In this document: piece by piece, positions 1 through 15,837 of the stretch
Numbering within the stretch: the stretch's first letter is position 1
How the letters are laid out: each line of letters opens with the position of its first letter
Origin: Hyperoplus lanceolatus
Lineage: Eukaryota; Chordata; Actinopteri; Uranoscopiformes; Ammodytidae
NCBI GenBank assembly: GCA_026929865.2
Contig: CM049416.1
Span: 19,405,001 to 19,469,000 of the forward strand
Length of the DNA: 64,000 nucleotides
Direction of reading: 5' to 3'
Translations under genes and position numbers: made by a program
The notes under the pieces: generated by a model
Databases searched by the model: none
What the model was told of the DNA's origin: nothing
What the model saw: the letters and a program-made list of their open reading frames with translations, nothing else

Positions 1-179
1 CAACTGTTGGGTGGATGCTCATGACATTTGGTGCAGACATTCATGTCCCCCTCAGCGTGGTACTGTGATAACTTTGCCCAGCCCTTAGCTTTCCATGTAG
101 CACCATAATAAGGTCAGAATTTTAATTTGACATTTCTGTCAGCCGAACAGCTGTATTCTTTGTGTTTGGTGCTAATTAG
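1..179. repeat. left part of an old dispersed fish repeat
   Basis: The sequence from GGGTGGATGCTCATGACATT through TGTGTTTGGTGCTAATTAG resembles a repeat I know to be common in percomorph fish, in which GTGCTAATTAG is followed by a TGAATGTTAGC-type sequence. That continuation is found after 2,582, so the transposon at 180-2,582 appears to have landed inside this older repeat. The assignment is from memory. Confidence 0.5.
172..179. repeat. 8-bp target-site duplication CTAATTAG (left)
   Basis: CTAATTAG here recurs exactly at 2,583-2,590, flanking the element between them. Confidence 0.85.
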
Positions 180-684
180 CATAGACGTCGATTACGGGGG
201 GGATGGGGGGTACATGTACCCCCCACTTTTCGCCAAGACTCATTTTGTCCCCCCCACTTTTTAAGCCGGACATGGAGTGCGTCCAGCCGTATTAAAACAC
301 AGCGTCAAGGTCTCTCTCTCTCTCTCTCTCTGTCTGTCTCTGTGCGCGCGCGACCGTGATTGGCCGCCGCCTATCCTTGTTTTGCACTACCAGATTGGAT
401 GGATGCGTGTTGTGAATTGAGAACTGTCGGCTCATGGTGTGAGCCTCTCGCCTCTCTTTTTCGCTTTCTCTCTGTTTAAACCTAAACAGATAAGCGTAGA
501 AGCGGCACTAGTAGGCTTAGACCGTAAACTTTTTTTAAATAGCACAACAGCAGTGGATGGTCTAAAACAGTGAACATGCTCCGAAGTCTCCGCTAGTTCC
601 TCTATGCCCACTAATGACTGTAAATGTAGCAGACACAAACAGCAGCTTGTGTCGCGGCACATGGATAGGCCTACTGACGATGTT

Positions 685-1911
685 CAGTGACGTGCGGTCA
701 GGGTAGGCAAGGTAGGCAGTGCCTACCCTGGCGCCGTGTGCAAAAAAATAAAATAAAATATTTTTTTTATTTAATAAACTTATATTTGTATTATTACTGT
801 TAATTATTTCGATCTTTACATGTAATCCGCGATTACTTTAAAAAAGTGTAGACGTTTTGATTAGAAAGGTGGCAGTTGGTAAGTTACGCCAAAGAAATAT
901 TGTGCCTTCGCTGTTTCCCATTCATTGTGTACGGCAAAGAATCAGTGCTTTTGCGCCTATTCATTGTGGACGGCAAGAAAAAGTTTTCGCATGCGCACTT
1001 GATTCTGTATTATTCAACATGTACGCAAATAAGCGGAATTCTTTGTGCTTTTTTTACGTAAATGGTATGCCACATAAGCCTTTACGTTACATATCATCAC
1101 ACGTCGCGTTACACCCGCGGATTTTTAAGTCAACATTGCAGCTGCCGTGTCCGTGCCTTTCTTTATAGGTCCATGGTCCGTGCCCGCAGATATTTCAGAC
1201 TGGAGGAATTTTAACAAAATGGATTATAATTTTAAAGAGGAACAGAATGAATAGCAAGAGAAAGGCCTGCGCCAGCCTTGGACGGTGTACAGCAGCAACA
1301 GGGACAAACAATGTTCGAGCATTTCAAACGGACAGGTAGCCTACATGAACGGAAGGATGCTAGCTAGCTGTGCTGTCAGTCAGACTGTCACTGGATTACT
1401 ATCGTCTTGCTTATTTCTACAGCCAGGGAGTCAGATTGGTGAGTCAGAAACTTTTTTGGGGTTTATTTAACAATAAAGTTGGATGAATTGATACCGAGTG
1501 CAATCCATTCTGCATTTTATATTCAATTGAGCAGTTGTGTTTTCATTGTTACTGACGGACAAACCTAAACTCTGCAATGTGGATAAATGGTTACATTCTG
1601 ATGCTGGACAGGTCCATGGGGCATATGCTACTGGTACTTAATCTATTAAGATAAAGTTTATGGAGTGAAGTTGCCATCAGTTATGCTGTAGTCCTACATA
1701 ATGATGAATGCTGTCTTTTATTTTTAAGTTGAATAGAAGTAGTACCGGTAGTTTGAATCGGCGAAGGTTTGACTTGTTGCCTTACGTTTTTTCGGCCCTC
1801 GGTGTGAGGGACGGGTCCGTTAATTCGATGGATGCGATGTTTAATCATTTAGACCAAACTACAGTTGGCTACGGGCAAACCTGAAGTCACCATCGTTACA
1901 TTTCATATACG

Positions 1912-1973
<62 letters not shown>

Positions 1974-2125
1974 TGAGAGAGAGAGAAAGGGAGGAACTTA
2001 TTTGAAATCGGCCATGCGTGCCTGTTTGTTGTTTATTGTTTTTGATTTAACAATATATAGGTTTAAGAAATCTGGCTTTCAGAACTCAGTGCCCACCCAC
2101 TCACTGACCTCACCGCACGTCACTG
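685..2125. mobile_element. nested hAT-like transposon with 8-bp TSD
   Basis: It begins CAGTGACGTGCGGT and ends ACCGCACGTCACTG, a perfect 14-bp inverted repeat, flanked by ACGATGTT at 677-684 and 2,126-2,133. The CAGTG start and 8-bp duplication are hAT hallmarks. The 1,441-base interior has no long open frame; a short start-like stretch near 1,219 is interrupted by stops. It contains a (TG)n tract at 1,915-1,971. It is younger than its host element because it interrupts it cleanly. Confidence 0.88.
1915..1971. repeat. (TG)n microsatellite
   Basis: About 57 bases of perfect TG followed by GA-rich sequence, inside the nested hAT. Confidence 0.97.
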
Positions 2126-2582
2126 ACGATGTTGTTTATCAAGAAGTAATTGAAGCTGATCATGGCTATGCTACTAGCTAAGTTGCCATGGAGACCGAGG
2201 CGGAGTAATATTGTTGTGCGAAAGTCCAGCCGTGCTTCGGCTCGATTTGAGCACGGTCAAAATGCTTTCGACCAATCAGATTGCTCAATCGGAACTACCT
2301 TCCCAAGCTCCTTTTGTTTACGTCATGTTTGGTTGGGCTACGGGGAGCAGCTAGTGGCTCATATGTCCGCTGCTTTTTGAAAATGCTTTTTCATCAAATG
2401 TGTCAGACATCAGTGTTTTGTATACATTTTATTCATTAGTGAGCGGGTATGCCGTCTTTCAGAACCGTTCATTACCTGCACTAAAGAGAAAAAAGAGTTT
2501 CCTCATTGTCCCCCCACTTTGAAAATGCACTCCAGAATGCCTGTTTGTCCCCCCCACTTGTTTAGCCAAATCGACGTCCATG

Positions 2583-2957
2583 CTAATTAGTGAATGTTAG
2601 CGTAGTATGCTGACACTCTTAATCAACTAGCTCAACGCTACGAGGCCCGACAGCATTCAGAAGTGGAGACGTTTGAAACATTTTAATTTGCAGTTGATAT
2701 GGGTGGAGTTTAACACAATAATTCACACGTTCTAATGTGAATTGAAAGAAAGGAACTTCTGTCTGAGGCACCAGAAAGGGTGAGTGTGTGGTAAAAAAGG
2801 CCTCTATTTCTTACAGTGTAGAGACAAGCTATGGAGGGATTTTTACATCATGGCCACTATAGAACAGCGGTAATGATAAACTTTACAGTGAAGATAACTC
2901 TTACTAACGTGAGAATTGTATTTAAATAAACTTGAAATTATCAAATCCTATATACCT
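2583..2957. other. right TSD, rest of the host repeat, then unannotated intron
   Basis: CTAATTAG (2,583-2,590) is followed by TGAATGTTAGCGTAGTATGC, which continues the repeat broken at 179. The remainder is AT-rich and shows no gene. Confidence 0.6.
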
Positions 2958-3482
2958 TTAAAGCTCCCATATTATACACTTTTCGGTACTATTATACACC
3001 ATATTATATGGTCTTAGTGGTCCCTAATACGTTTTTCTTTAATTGTTTGCTGAAAAAAACTTTCAGATAATTTATTGTACTATGCTGATGTTCAGCTAAT
3101 CTCACAATGGCCTATTTTTTAAAAAGAGCTGCAGCTCCCCTCGTAAATATACAATCTTTGAGCTGCCCCCGCCCCCTGTCTGGAAGCAAAGCCAGATACG
3201 CCTCGCCCTCTGTCTATCTGGGCCGTGGACCAATAAGAAATAGGGGTGTGGGCTGCACAGTGGAAGCTTCTGGCTTTCCAGTTTTTGAGGTCAGAAACGA
3301 GGAGAATTCTGACTGGAGTATATTGGGGGGGAGGGGTGGGGGGTTTCAGAAAGGGGGAGAGTGAGAAAAGGAGAGATTGTTATTTTTCTTAATATTTTGG
3401 CAGTCTCTAGGCACACCGTGGACCCATGGATATGTTAAAACACATTTAAAAAGTGAATTTAGCATAATATGTGACCTTTAAG
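2958..3482. mobile_element. MITE with TTAAAG ends (CCCATATTATAC family)
   Basis: It starts TTAAAGCTCCCATATTATAC and ends with GCATAATATGTGACCTTTAA; the ends are imperfect inverted repeats beginning at TTAA. The centre includes a GC-richer stretch with CCAATAAGAAATAGGGG. TTAA ends suggest Kolobok- or piggyBac-type mobilisation, an inference from end sequence only. It has no coding capacity. Confidence 0.7.
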
Positions 3483-3673
3483 AAGACTGTGTTGCATTGG
3501 ACCATTCAGGACAGACATTTCTTGCAGTGTGTAAACTGTTGTAAGTGATACCATCCATCCCTCACTGCTAAGCCTCCCTGTGGGTCCTGCTGAGTCACAT
3601 AGTCCAGGTCATCTGAGTGTGGGAGAGAGAACGCCTGTGAAAAGGAACATGCATTCATAGGTTACCTTCCTAA

Positions 3674-3675
<2 letters not shown>

Positions 3676-3718
<43 letters not shown>
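3676..3718. repeat. (TG)n microsatellite
   Basis: About 21 perfect TG units. Confidence 0.97.
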
Positions 3719-3721
<3 letters not shown>

Positions 3722-3899
3722 TTTTGCGTGTTTCTCATTCTCTTTAGTGGAAAGGGTCTTTGGTGTCAGCTGATATTTCCTGGCCTGATCTAAAAGCAGC
3801 AGAACTAGACAGGCCGTTCTGTCTGCTCTGTGTCTCCCAGACAACCGCCGGGGTTGAAACTGAGGGGGTCAGTGGGATAGGGCAAAGCAGAAAGAGACT

Positions 3900-6096
<2,197 letters not shown>

Positions 6097-6129
6097 TTGC
6101 ACACCACAAAGAAAGATCTTGTAGTTGGT

Positions 6130-6556
6130 GGCAGTGGCACCGTCCGTTTTGTGTGTGTGCCTTTATTTAAGACAGCTTTTAGCTTCAGTGCCCCCGACTC
6201 CTGGAACAACTTACAGCAACACATTAAACTAAATACCTTCATATCCTTTAATCAATTTAAACAAACTATCTTGAATCTGCCAAACTCTACCTGTAACTGT
6301 TTTAATTAGGCTATATTGTACTTTCACCCATTTCATTTTAATTGCTGCCACTCTTCACCACTATGTAAATGTTTCAATTGTTTTTTTTTCTCTCTTCACC
6401 TGCTGTTGTGTATTTGATGTATTTGCATTGAATATTGTGTATGTATTGTTGTTTTTCCTTGGAATTTATTTGAACTCGACACCATTGTAAATGAGGGTCA
6501 CCCCTCAATTGGTCTCTCGAGGATAAATAAAAGTTAAATAAAAATGAAATGAAAAT
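6130..6556 (+). mobile_element. LINE 3' end fragment (family A)
   Basis: A short frame reads FSAPDSWNNLQQHIKL to a stop at about 6,309; APxxWNNLP-type motifs mark the C-terminus of CR1/L2/jockey-like LINE proteins. It is followed by a 3' region containing AATGAGGGTCACCCCTCAAT and ending in AAATAAAAATGAAATGAAAA. Two reverse-oriented copies of this tail lie near 43.65-43.89 and 44.58-44.66 kb. It is strongly 5'-truncated. Confidence 0.75.
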
Positions 6557-7468
6557 TTAATTTACAGCACTGCAGTGACATGTCTGACCCGTGCTGTTAA
6601 CCCTGATAGTGACCTGAGTTAGTCAACCGAGACGGTATACTCCGGATTGGCCACTTTGCAGGCTCGACAGACGTTGTATCAACAACTTCTTCAGTTTAAG
6701 GGGGTATGGGCTGCGTTCCAAATCGCACACTCTTTCTTTTATCTATTCTACATACTACTTCTGACCATACAGATAATCTAGCTAGAATGCAGTAGGATAG
6801 CATTGGGACATACTTTTTAATTTATTTCATCATAACATTGCGCCTTGATTTGCCTCTTTCTCATATATCAGTTGCTTTCATACGGAGGCTCACTTCTGGT
6901 GCGCACTGGATGGGTCAGAATCACCTAAATAGCATGCTGATTTCAACACTAATAACCTTGATCGGATGTAGTAGACATCTAGGTATTCTTAAGCATACTA
7001 AATCTGACCACAAGAATTGAGAAATCTTCAATCTTTTTTTCTACCAGACTAAATAGCAGTATGGGAATTGGAACACAGCCGTAATGTCAAGAACTTTTTC
7101 AGTTTAAGCGGGATATGTTGTGAGAGCGCTGCTTACTGACGATCTAATAGCCAAGTTTATGATTTATTTTTTTGTTTGTTGCTTAGGTGTTTTTGGCTTT
7201 AGCTGCCCCCACAAGAATCACTAAAATGGATCTGTGGACTTACAAGGAACTGCTGCTAAAGAAGTTACGCATCCTCACCATAGATGTACTGTGTGCTTTT
7301 CATTGATATCTGCCTGTTCAACCATTCTTCTCTTCTTGCTGAGCTCCTACGCTGCATATTAAGTGGGTCATACTCTATGTTCTTCTCAGTACAGTACAGG
7401 GTTATCCATGTGTGCATGCATTATTCATGAGCCTCGCTGTGAGGTGTGTGTGTGTGCGCGCTTGTGTG

Positions 7469-7499
<31 letters not shown>

Positions 7500-7766
7500 C
7501 TGTGTGTGTGTGCCGCCTCTGTCTTTGTGTGGTGAGTTAGAGGGATAGTAGACAGTGAGATAGTGGAGGAGCATTGGAGAGGCAGCAGGGCGCTACAGTA
7601 AACCCTAGAGAGGAGGATGGTGGGAGATAGATGAGGAGGGAAGAGAGAGAGAGAGTGATGAGATGGAGGAAGAGAGAGAGAGGGGAGGTTCATAGAGATA
7701 GAGAGAAAGATAAATGGGGGAATCCCTATGCCAACAAGAGGACACAACCACACACACAGCACACTA

Positions 7767-7797
<31 letters not shown>

Positions 7798-8126
7798 GCT
7801 CTGCAGAAAGGCTGCTTGACGAGGAGAATCACAATGTCTAACCATATAGAAAACCTGTGCGTGTTTTGAGTCTTGGAGGCTAAGCTCAGCTAACATTGGA
7901 CCAGCTTATCCCTCAAGAATGCTGATGAACAAATCTGAATTTTGACCAATTAGGGACACCGATTTTTTACGTAAAAGTATTTCAACAAACCCCTGCCTCC
8001 ACAATTTGGCAGAACGGTTGAAACATTAATGATTGGAATTGGGGCATGCAGCCACAGAGAATGTAGATGTAGATTAGACAATGTGATAGACAGAGAACTC
8101 CAGAACAGTTACTAGTAAACAGACCT
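6557..8126. other. intron, no gene seen
   Basis: Contains a compound TG tract at about 7,442-7,513, GA-rich sequence around 7,600-7,700 and a short (AC)n at 7,770-7,797. No element ends were recognised. Confidence 0.65.
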
Positions 8127-8513
8127 TTATGGCGCTTTTCCACCGCACATGTAGCTCGACTCGACTCAACTTGGTTTGGTAGCAGCACGGGTCGTTTTCC
8201 ACCGCAAATAGTACCTCCTGAACGTGGTTGGGGTTGTCGTAAGGGGCTGAAAGCCTACTCCGGAGCAAAGCAGAAATTATGAGCAGTTGTTGCACTATTA
8301 ACTGAACCAACCGCCAAAAACACGGATGAAAAATGTTTAAGAAATACCCCCCTTGTATCTGTTTGCTAAAAGAAGTAGAAGAATATTGTGACGGGCCATT
8401 AAAAGGGATGGTTGTTGTCCCGATGTGTGACTCTGCCACACAGTCAGCTGTAGGGATGCGTCACGATCCCTATGCACGTAAACACGGGCATGATAAAGTT
8501 GACTGTTTAGTGC

Positions 8514-9914
8514 TTGTTTCAGGATACGTGTTTTCAAATGCAAGCCGTGTCTCAGCCTGAATATTTTATTGAGGTAATCAGTTCATTGGAGCCTAACAAC
8601 TATAGACCAATCTCTATTATTTGTACTACAGCTAAAATTTTTGAGAAGCTTATTTTTTTTCAATTGTCACAATTCATCAATAGGTTTAATATTTTATCAC
8701 CTTTTCAGTCTGGATTTCGTTCTAATTTTTCCACTACAACTGCTCTTGTCGAATTTTCAAATGAAGTATTTTCTACTTTAGATATAGGTCATTTGATGGG
8801 TGCAGTATTTATTGACTTAACTAAGGCTTTTGATTTGGTTGACCATTATTTTTTGCTTGATAAGCTGTATGGTATTGGTCTTAGCCAACAGGCATTACTC
8901 TGGTTCAACGCATATCTTCATAATCGTCGTCAGTGTGTTTCTTTTCATAACAATGTATCAGATTATTTGGTTGTTGAAAAGGGTGTTCCACAAGGATCCA
9001 TTTTAGGACCGTTGCTGTTTGCTATTTTTATTAATGATCTTTCAAATGTTTGTTCTTCTTGTTCTGTTCAGTTATATGCAGATGATACTGTGATTTACAC
9101 TTTGGACTCTGATAGAGCTAAAATACAAGAATGCTTGCAAGTGGAATTTAATTTGGTTCAGAAATAGCTATCTAATAACAATCTGGTTTTAAACAAGCAG
9201 AAATCTTGTTGTATGTTGTTTTGCTCTAGTTATAACTGCTCACCCAACGAGTTGGCCCTTACCTTTATTGATGGGTCTCCTCTTGTAAAAGTTGACAAAT
9301 TTAAATACTTGGGACTTTGGATAGATTCAGAATTTTCTTTTAGGCCTCATATTGATTTTATTAGAAATCAAGTAAATTTCAAGCTTAGAACATTATATAG
9401 GTCAATAAACTGTTTCACTCTTAAAGTCAGAAAATATATTGTTCAACAGTTATTATTTCCCATTATTGATTACGGTGATGTTATTTATCAGAATACCGCA
9501 GATACACATCTGCAGCCTTTAAATGTAGCTTTTAATAATATTTGTAGATTTGTTCTGAGGTGTCCTTATCAAACACATCGTTGTTTTATGTATGATCGAC
9601 TCAAGTGGCTTCCCCCTGACTTGAGGAGACATTTTCATTGGTTGCTTTTTGTCTTTAAATGCATTAATTTTGATTATCCTGTTTATCTCAAGCAGCATCT
9701 AGTTCCATTTACTTCATCATATTCACTCAGACACATTCAACAACCTTTTTTTGTTGTCCCTAGAATTTTTAAAGAAGTTGGGAGACGAGCATTTAAGTTT
9801 AAAGCACCATCGAACTGGAACAATTTGCCTTTTTCACTTAGATTAATCACTTCTTTACAACGCTTCAAGATTTCTTTGCTTACCTATCTTAAATCACCTT
9901 GCTCTTGTTTTTGA
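8514..9914 (+). pseudogene. LINE reverse transcriptase, one in-frame stop
   Basis: RT motifs occur in order: NYRPIS, FQSGFR, FIDLTKAFDLVDH, GVPQGSILGPLLFAIFIND and the catalytic LYADDTVIY. A single TAG at 9,165-9,167 interrupts the frame; after it the same frame continues with FKYLGLWID, thumb-like sequence and APSNWNNLPFSLR, and ends at a stop at 9,912. The first residues up to about 8,570 are probably host sequence. Having one nonsense codon in about 1.3 kb suggests a fairly young copy. It belongs to the jockey-superfamily LINEs; the exact family was not determined. Confidence 0.85.
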
Positions 9915-10170
9915 ATGCACATATTTATTTGTTTTTGTTATTGTTTATTTAGTTATTGTTTATTTATTTATTTATTTTCATTGTTGCTATTTTTGGAGTT
10001 TTGTGAGAGCCTGTGTATGTACAGTGTGTGTTTGTGTTGAATAGTTTGTTTTGTGTATTGTATTTGTATTGTATGTTTTTTTTTTTTTTTTTTTTTTTTT
10101 TTTGAGGACCCCCTCGAAAACGAGATGATACATCTCAAGGGGCTTATCCTTAAATAAAATTTTTTTGAAA
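8570..10170 (+). mobile_element. 5'-truncated CR1/L2/Rex-like LINE inserted in the Harbinger element
   Basis: It contains most of a reverse transcriptase, a 3' UTR, a T28 run, a conserved-looking tail (GAGGACCCCCTCGAAAACGA), AAATAAA and a terminal TGAAATGAAA. The left edge is approximate, at the start of RT similarity. The endonuclease and upstream parts are missing. Confidence 0.85.
10076..10103. repeat. T28 homopolymer in the LINE 3' UTR
   Basis: Uninterrupted T run preceding the GAGGACCCCCTCG tail. Confidence 0.95.
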
Positions 10171-10464
10171 TGAAATTCCGAGGCTTGTAATGTAATCGCT
10201 CGCTGTCTGTCCCAGCTGACTATTTAGCCTAGCTGCCTGCTGCCCTACATGTCTCCTCTCGTATGTTAAAAGTAACTTCCCCAACAACCAACACTGGGTG
10301 AGCTTAGCGAACATATGGAAAAAAAAATCGGATCTGTGATGCAAATCAAATGAAAGAGAGACAGAGTAGGCTGCATGCGGCGTAAATACACTCAAAAGTC
10401 CCGGAGAGTTGGGGAGAATAAACAACAGAATGAAGCCGGTAGTCTCTGGCCAATCAGAAGTGTC

Positions 10465-10530
10465 GGCAGACGGCCTGCCACTGATTGGCCAGACAATAGT
10501 CTCTGGCCAATCAGTGGCCGGCCGTCTGCC
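10465..10530. repeat. 29-bp inverted repeat (hairpin) inside the Harbinger element
   Basis: Arms 10,465-10,493 and 10,502-10,530 are complementary with one mismatch around an 8-base spacer. The arms contain CCAATCAG/CTGATTGG. Confidence 0.85.
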
Positions 10531-10701
10531 AACGTCACCTTTTAGCATCGGCTCAGCTCGCTTGGAACCTAGAGCGAGGCGATACCAAAAAAGCAGCCGC
10601 TACCAGGTACCAGGTACCATGAAAATGCGGTGGAAACGCCAAAAATGCGAGTTGAGTCGAGTCGAGTCAAGCTGATAATATGCGGTGGAAAAGCGCCATT
10701 A

Positions 10702-11436
10702 GTTAGCAGGTTCAAAATGTAACCTTGAACCTTGGTATTGAGACAGTAGGACACAGACATACTTTTTGAAACACAACATGTTTTGAAAAGTTGTTTGTGG
10801 CACTTTGGGGGGAGACTCACTTTTGAGTGGGGGGAGAAGGAGGGGAGAGCGGGGTCAGAGTGCGACTCAAATGGACCTTTTGTCTATCGACATATTTGGG
10901 CTAAAATTAGCCTGTTTATGAGATTTTCAGCATTCCTACGGGCTTTAAATACACCACATGACAGGACGGCGCAGCGCTGTGAGACAAAACGGATTAAGAG
11001 CCGACGACCGCAAAACAACTTCCTGTAGATTGATGATGTGTTGAGGTTCACTCAATAATACCAAGCTCCCTTTCTGGAGTGAAGCAGAACAACACAAAGG
11101 CATAATGTCAGCTATTTAAGGCTAAATCTATATCAACCTTTTCAGAAATGCTACTGTAGACTTACTCATTTTTATATTGATTTAGAGCAAATCGATTTAT
11201 GTATTAGGCCTACCGACCTATAAATAAGTCAGAAATACATACAGGTTACTTACTTATTTGTACCCGAGGGTAGATTTGGTTGCAGTTAAAAAGGAATTGG
11301 CTGCTTACACACACACGCAGACAACATTAACGACATTGACAGACATTAACATACAATTGACAACAGTGCTCCAGACATAGGAGCACTGTTTTGTGTGTGC
11401 TGGAAAGAGAGTTACATTTAAGAATATTAAGAAATG
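10702..11436. other. intron, no gene seen
   Basis: No coding, RNA or transposon ends recognised. Confidence 0.6.
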
Positions 11437-11612
11437 TGGCGCTCCGGTGGCGTAGTGGATAGAGCGTGTACCATATTGGCTCCGGCTTTCGTTGCAGTGG
11501 TCGCGGGTTCAAATCCAACCCGTGGACCTTAACTGCACGTCATCCCCCCTCTCTCTCTCTGTCTCCCCATTTCAACTCTGCACTATTAAAGCTTGAAAAA
11601 GACAAAAACACA
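11437..11612 (+). mobile_element. tRNA-derived SINE
   Basis: The head GGCGTAGTGGATAGAGCGTG resembles an A box and GCGGGTTCAAATCCAACC a B box, about 40 bases apart. It is followed by a CATCCCCCCTCTCTCTC stretch and an A-rich tail after ATTAAAGCTTG. The tRNA-like part cannot fold into a proper tRNA, so it is a SINE and not a tRNA gene. Confidence 0.8.
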
Positions 11613-12635
11613 ACCAACCAACTCCTTTCAAGCTGCTGTTTTCCAACATGAGTGACACCTCTGTCATGGATGATGTCATACTCCAACATGCCAAGCAGCA
11701 AGTTTGCAAACGTGATGTCATTTCTTCGTTTTTGTTTTGAACACAACAATGAAGTTATGTTCTTCTGATCTCAGCCAGAGCACTGCAGGATTGATGACGC
11801 TATCTGCAAGTTGCAAGCGACAACAATGTAGCCTATGAAACGTGATGCTGCCTGCCATTTTAGCAATTTGCAATCAGCACACAGCCACGCATCAGCTAAA
11901 AATAAATTAGCTACATTAAGACATTTTTACAGTAAAGTGATAAACAAATGAGCAGGAAGTTCCCCTCAGTTTAAGAAGAGGAAGTGACATTTATCAGCCA
12001 GAGCAGATTGATACTTAGGCCATAAAGTTCCCCACAGAATAATTGACTTCAAAGATCATTATACTGGAGTCAGTGGAGTGTAATTTTTTTTTTTTTTATA
12101 TTGCAGTAACTGTGAAAGCACATCCTTTCATGGTAATCAGAGTGGGAGTTTCCCACTCTTCTCTCTCCCTCCTCTTAACTGGGCATTTCCCATGATACGG
12201 TCCAGTCTATATCTGTGTTTATGTAAAAAAAAAAAAATGAAACAGATGAGATAGAAATAGAGTGTGAGACGCATGCAAATTGGCCAAGAAATTTGCCTTG
12301 AATTCCTGATACTCTCAACATTTTCTTGTTTTTTTTTTTTGCATACATGGTTGATTTCATTGTTTCCGCCAGGCTTGTGTTAGTGTGTGAGTGTGTGTTG
12401 GGATGCCCTTAAGAGGGTCTCATAACCACAAGAGCGCATTTAACACGGTAACAACCATCTCTTGCTTTAATTGAGAGTGCTTTGTGAATACCTTTTAGTC
12501 CTGGCACACCTCTCCTCTCCCAGATTTACTGAAGCATCATGGGGACCGATAAGGGCTTAATTCATGGAGTAACACGACTCTCCGTGCTTACACTCTTTTG
12601 TCTCCACTTCTGTCTTACATAACCGTTTGCTGCCT

Positions 12636-12637
<2 letters not shown>
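11613..12637. other. intron, no gene seen
   Basis: AT-rich with short A/T runs and no recognised elements. Confidence 0.6.
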
Positions 12638-14522
<1,885 letters not shown>

Positions 14523-14660
14523 GGCAAGGCACGTTTATTTATATAGCACAATTCAGACACAAGGTCATCCACAGTGCTTCACAGGGGCATCAAATACGAT
14601 CAAGATTAGACATTAGAAATTGCATTTAAGAAACATTAGACATCACGTAGGCCGATCACA
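14523..14660 (-). mobile_element. LINE/SINE 3' tail fragment (GCACGTTTATTTATATAGCA family)
   Basis: CAAGGCACGTTTATTTATATAG...CAGTGCTTCACAGGGGCATC...ATCAAGATTAGACATTAG also occurs near 29.92-30.09 kb. In fish this marks reverse-oriented L2-like 3' ends (recalled). Confidence 0.6.
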
Positions 14661-14828
14661 TCCGCGTCTGTTCGGCCTGAAGTCTCACTTTAGGGGTTCT
14701 GTATGGACACGACTAGATCTCTGTTATATCAGGCTGCTCAACAATAGAGTCAGCCTGTTGTGTGTGAGGCTCATTTGTACTCTAAGCTCTGGGGAATGGC
14801 CTGATGTTTCTCCCTTTATTCATTTGCA

Positions 14829-14829
<1 letters not shown>

Positions 14830-14893
<64 letters not shown>
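14830..14893. repeat. (TG)32 microsatellite
   Basis: Pure TG run. Confidence 0.97.
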
Positions 14894-14895
<2 letters not shown>

Positions 14896-15522
14896 CAAGG
14901 ACAAGGCAAAGACGACAGAGCTTCTCTTCCAATAAGAGAATGCAAGACACAACTCCAGATGATACCTAGCTCCATCGTAGATATTGTGTCAGATGACATA
15001 GCAGACAGGGATGACTTGCCCCCCCCCCCCCTTTTAAGAGGATTCGTTGGCAGGGTAACACACTCCAGACATTCTCTGAGCTCCTGTCCCGATAGGCACT
15101 GGATGTTTTATTCACTGTGGTGTGGTGGGTATAATTGGTGCAAATGAATCGCCTCTCATGCAAATAACCCTTCTACACTGAATGAGCTGCTCCCTTTCCA
15201 ATGTTGTTTGGGAGCTGTGGTTAGTGCTCAAGCCCCAAGCATAAATCAAATTGAATAAAAATATTTTCAAATAATTTGAACTTAAACTAATGGCTAATAT
15301 AACAGTTCAGGAGGTGCCTATTCCTTCTACAGTAGTTTGGTGTATTGAACACACAAATGCATTTGAAAAGTAAAAGACTTAGTGCTAGTGTGTGCTGCTC
15401 ATCTGTTTTGAATCTTCTAAGACAAGTTGCATTGTGCACTTGTTGGAGATGTGACAGGGACACCAAAATCCATGGCACACACACAGCGGGCGAGGATGTG
15501 AGATTGATGTATAAGAGAGAGG

Positions 15523-15657
<135 letters not shown>

Positions 15658-15791
15658 GCAGATTTGTGGACATTCATGGAAGAGCTATTTTGATGGATCT
15701 GATAAATAGCGCGGGGCCAGAGAGTCTCATGTTTTAAATACCGTCTTTGTGGCGGGTAATTGCATGCAGCTGTGTGTGAGAACAAGTTGAC

Positions 15792-15797
<6 letters not shown>

Positions 15798-15831
<34 letters not shown>
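15798..15831. repeat. (TG)n microsatellite
   Basis: About 17 units. Confidence 0.95.

Positions 15832-15837
<6 letters not shown>

Larger units (their letters stand above)
180..2582. mobile_element. DNA transposon with 14-bp TIRs and 8-bp TSD (P- or hAT-like), carrying a nested hAT
   Basis: The element starts CATAGACGTCGATT and ends with the complement of CATGGACGTCGATT (13 of 14 identical), and is flanked by CTAATTAG. An 8-bp duplication is used by hAT, P and a few other superfamilies; the CAT start fits P elements better than the CAGNG of hAT, but this is only suggestive. Near both ends it has C-rich boxes of the form TGTCCCCCCCACTT in the same orientation, two on each side. No transposase-like reading frame remains, and much of its length (685-2,125) is a second element. 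Without the insert it is about 950 bases, so it is non-autonomous. Confidence 0.75.
8130..10698. mobile_element. PIF/Harbinger-like element with TTA duplication, carrying a LINE
   Basis: The left end TGGCGCTTTTCCACCGCA recurs as its complement at the right end (TGCGGTGGAAAAGCGCCA), and TTA flanks both sides (8,127-8,129 and 10,699-10,701). A TWA duplication is the Harbinger signature. Next to each end are runs of GACTCGACTC/GAGTCGAGTC type. No transposase remains, so it is non-autonomous. A plus-strand LINE occupies roughly 8,570-10,170; without it the element is about 1 kb. Confidence 0.82.

Noticed and set aside
11437-11530. tRNA gene
   Set aside because: A- and B-box-like sequences are present, but no cloverleaf; the body and tail are those of a SINE.
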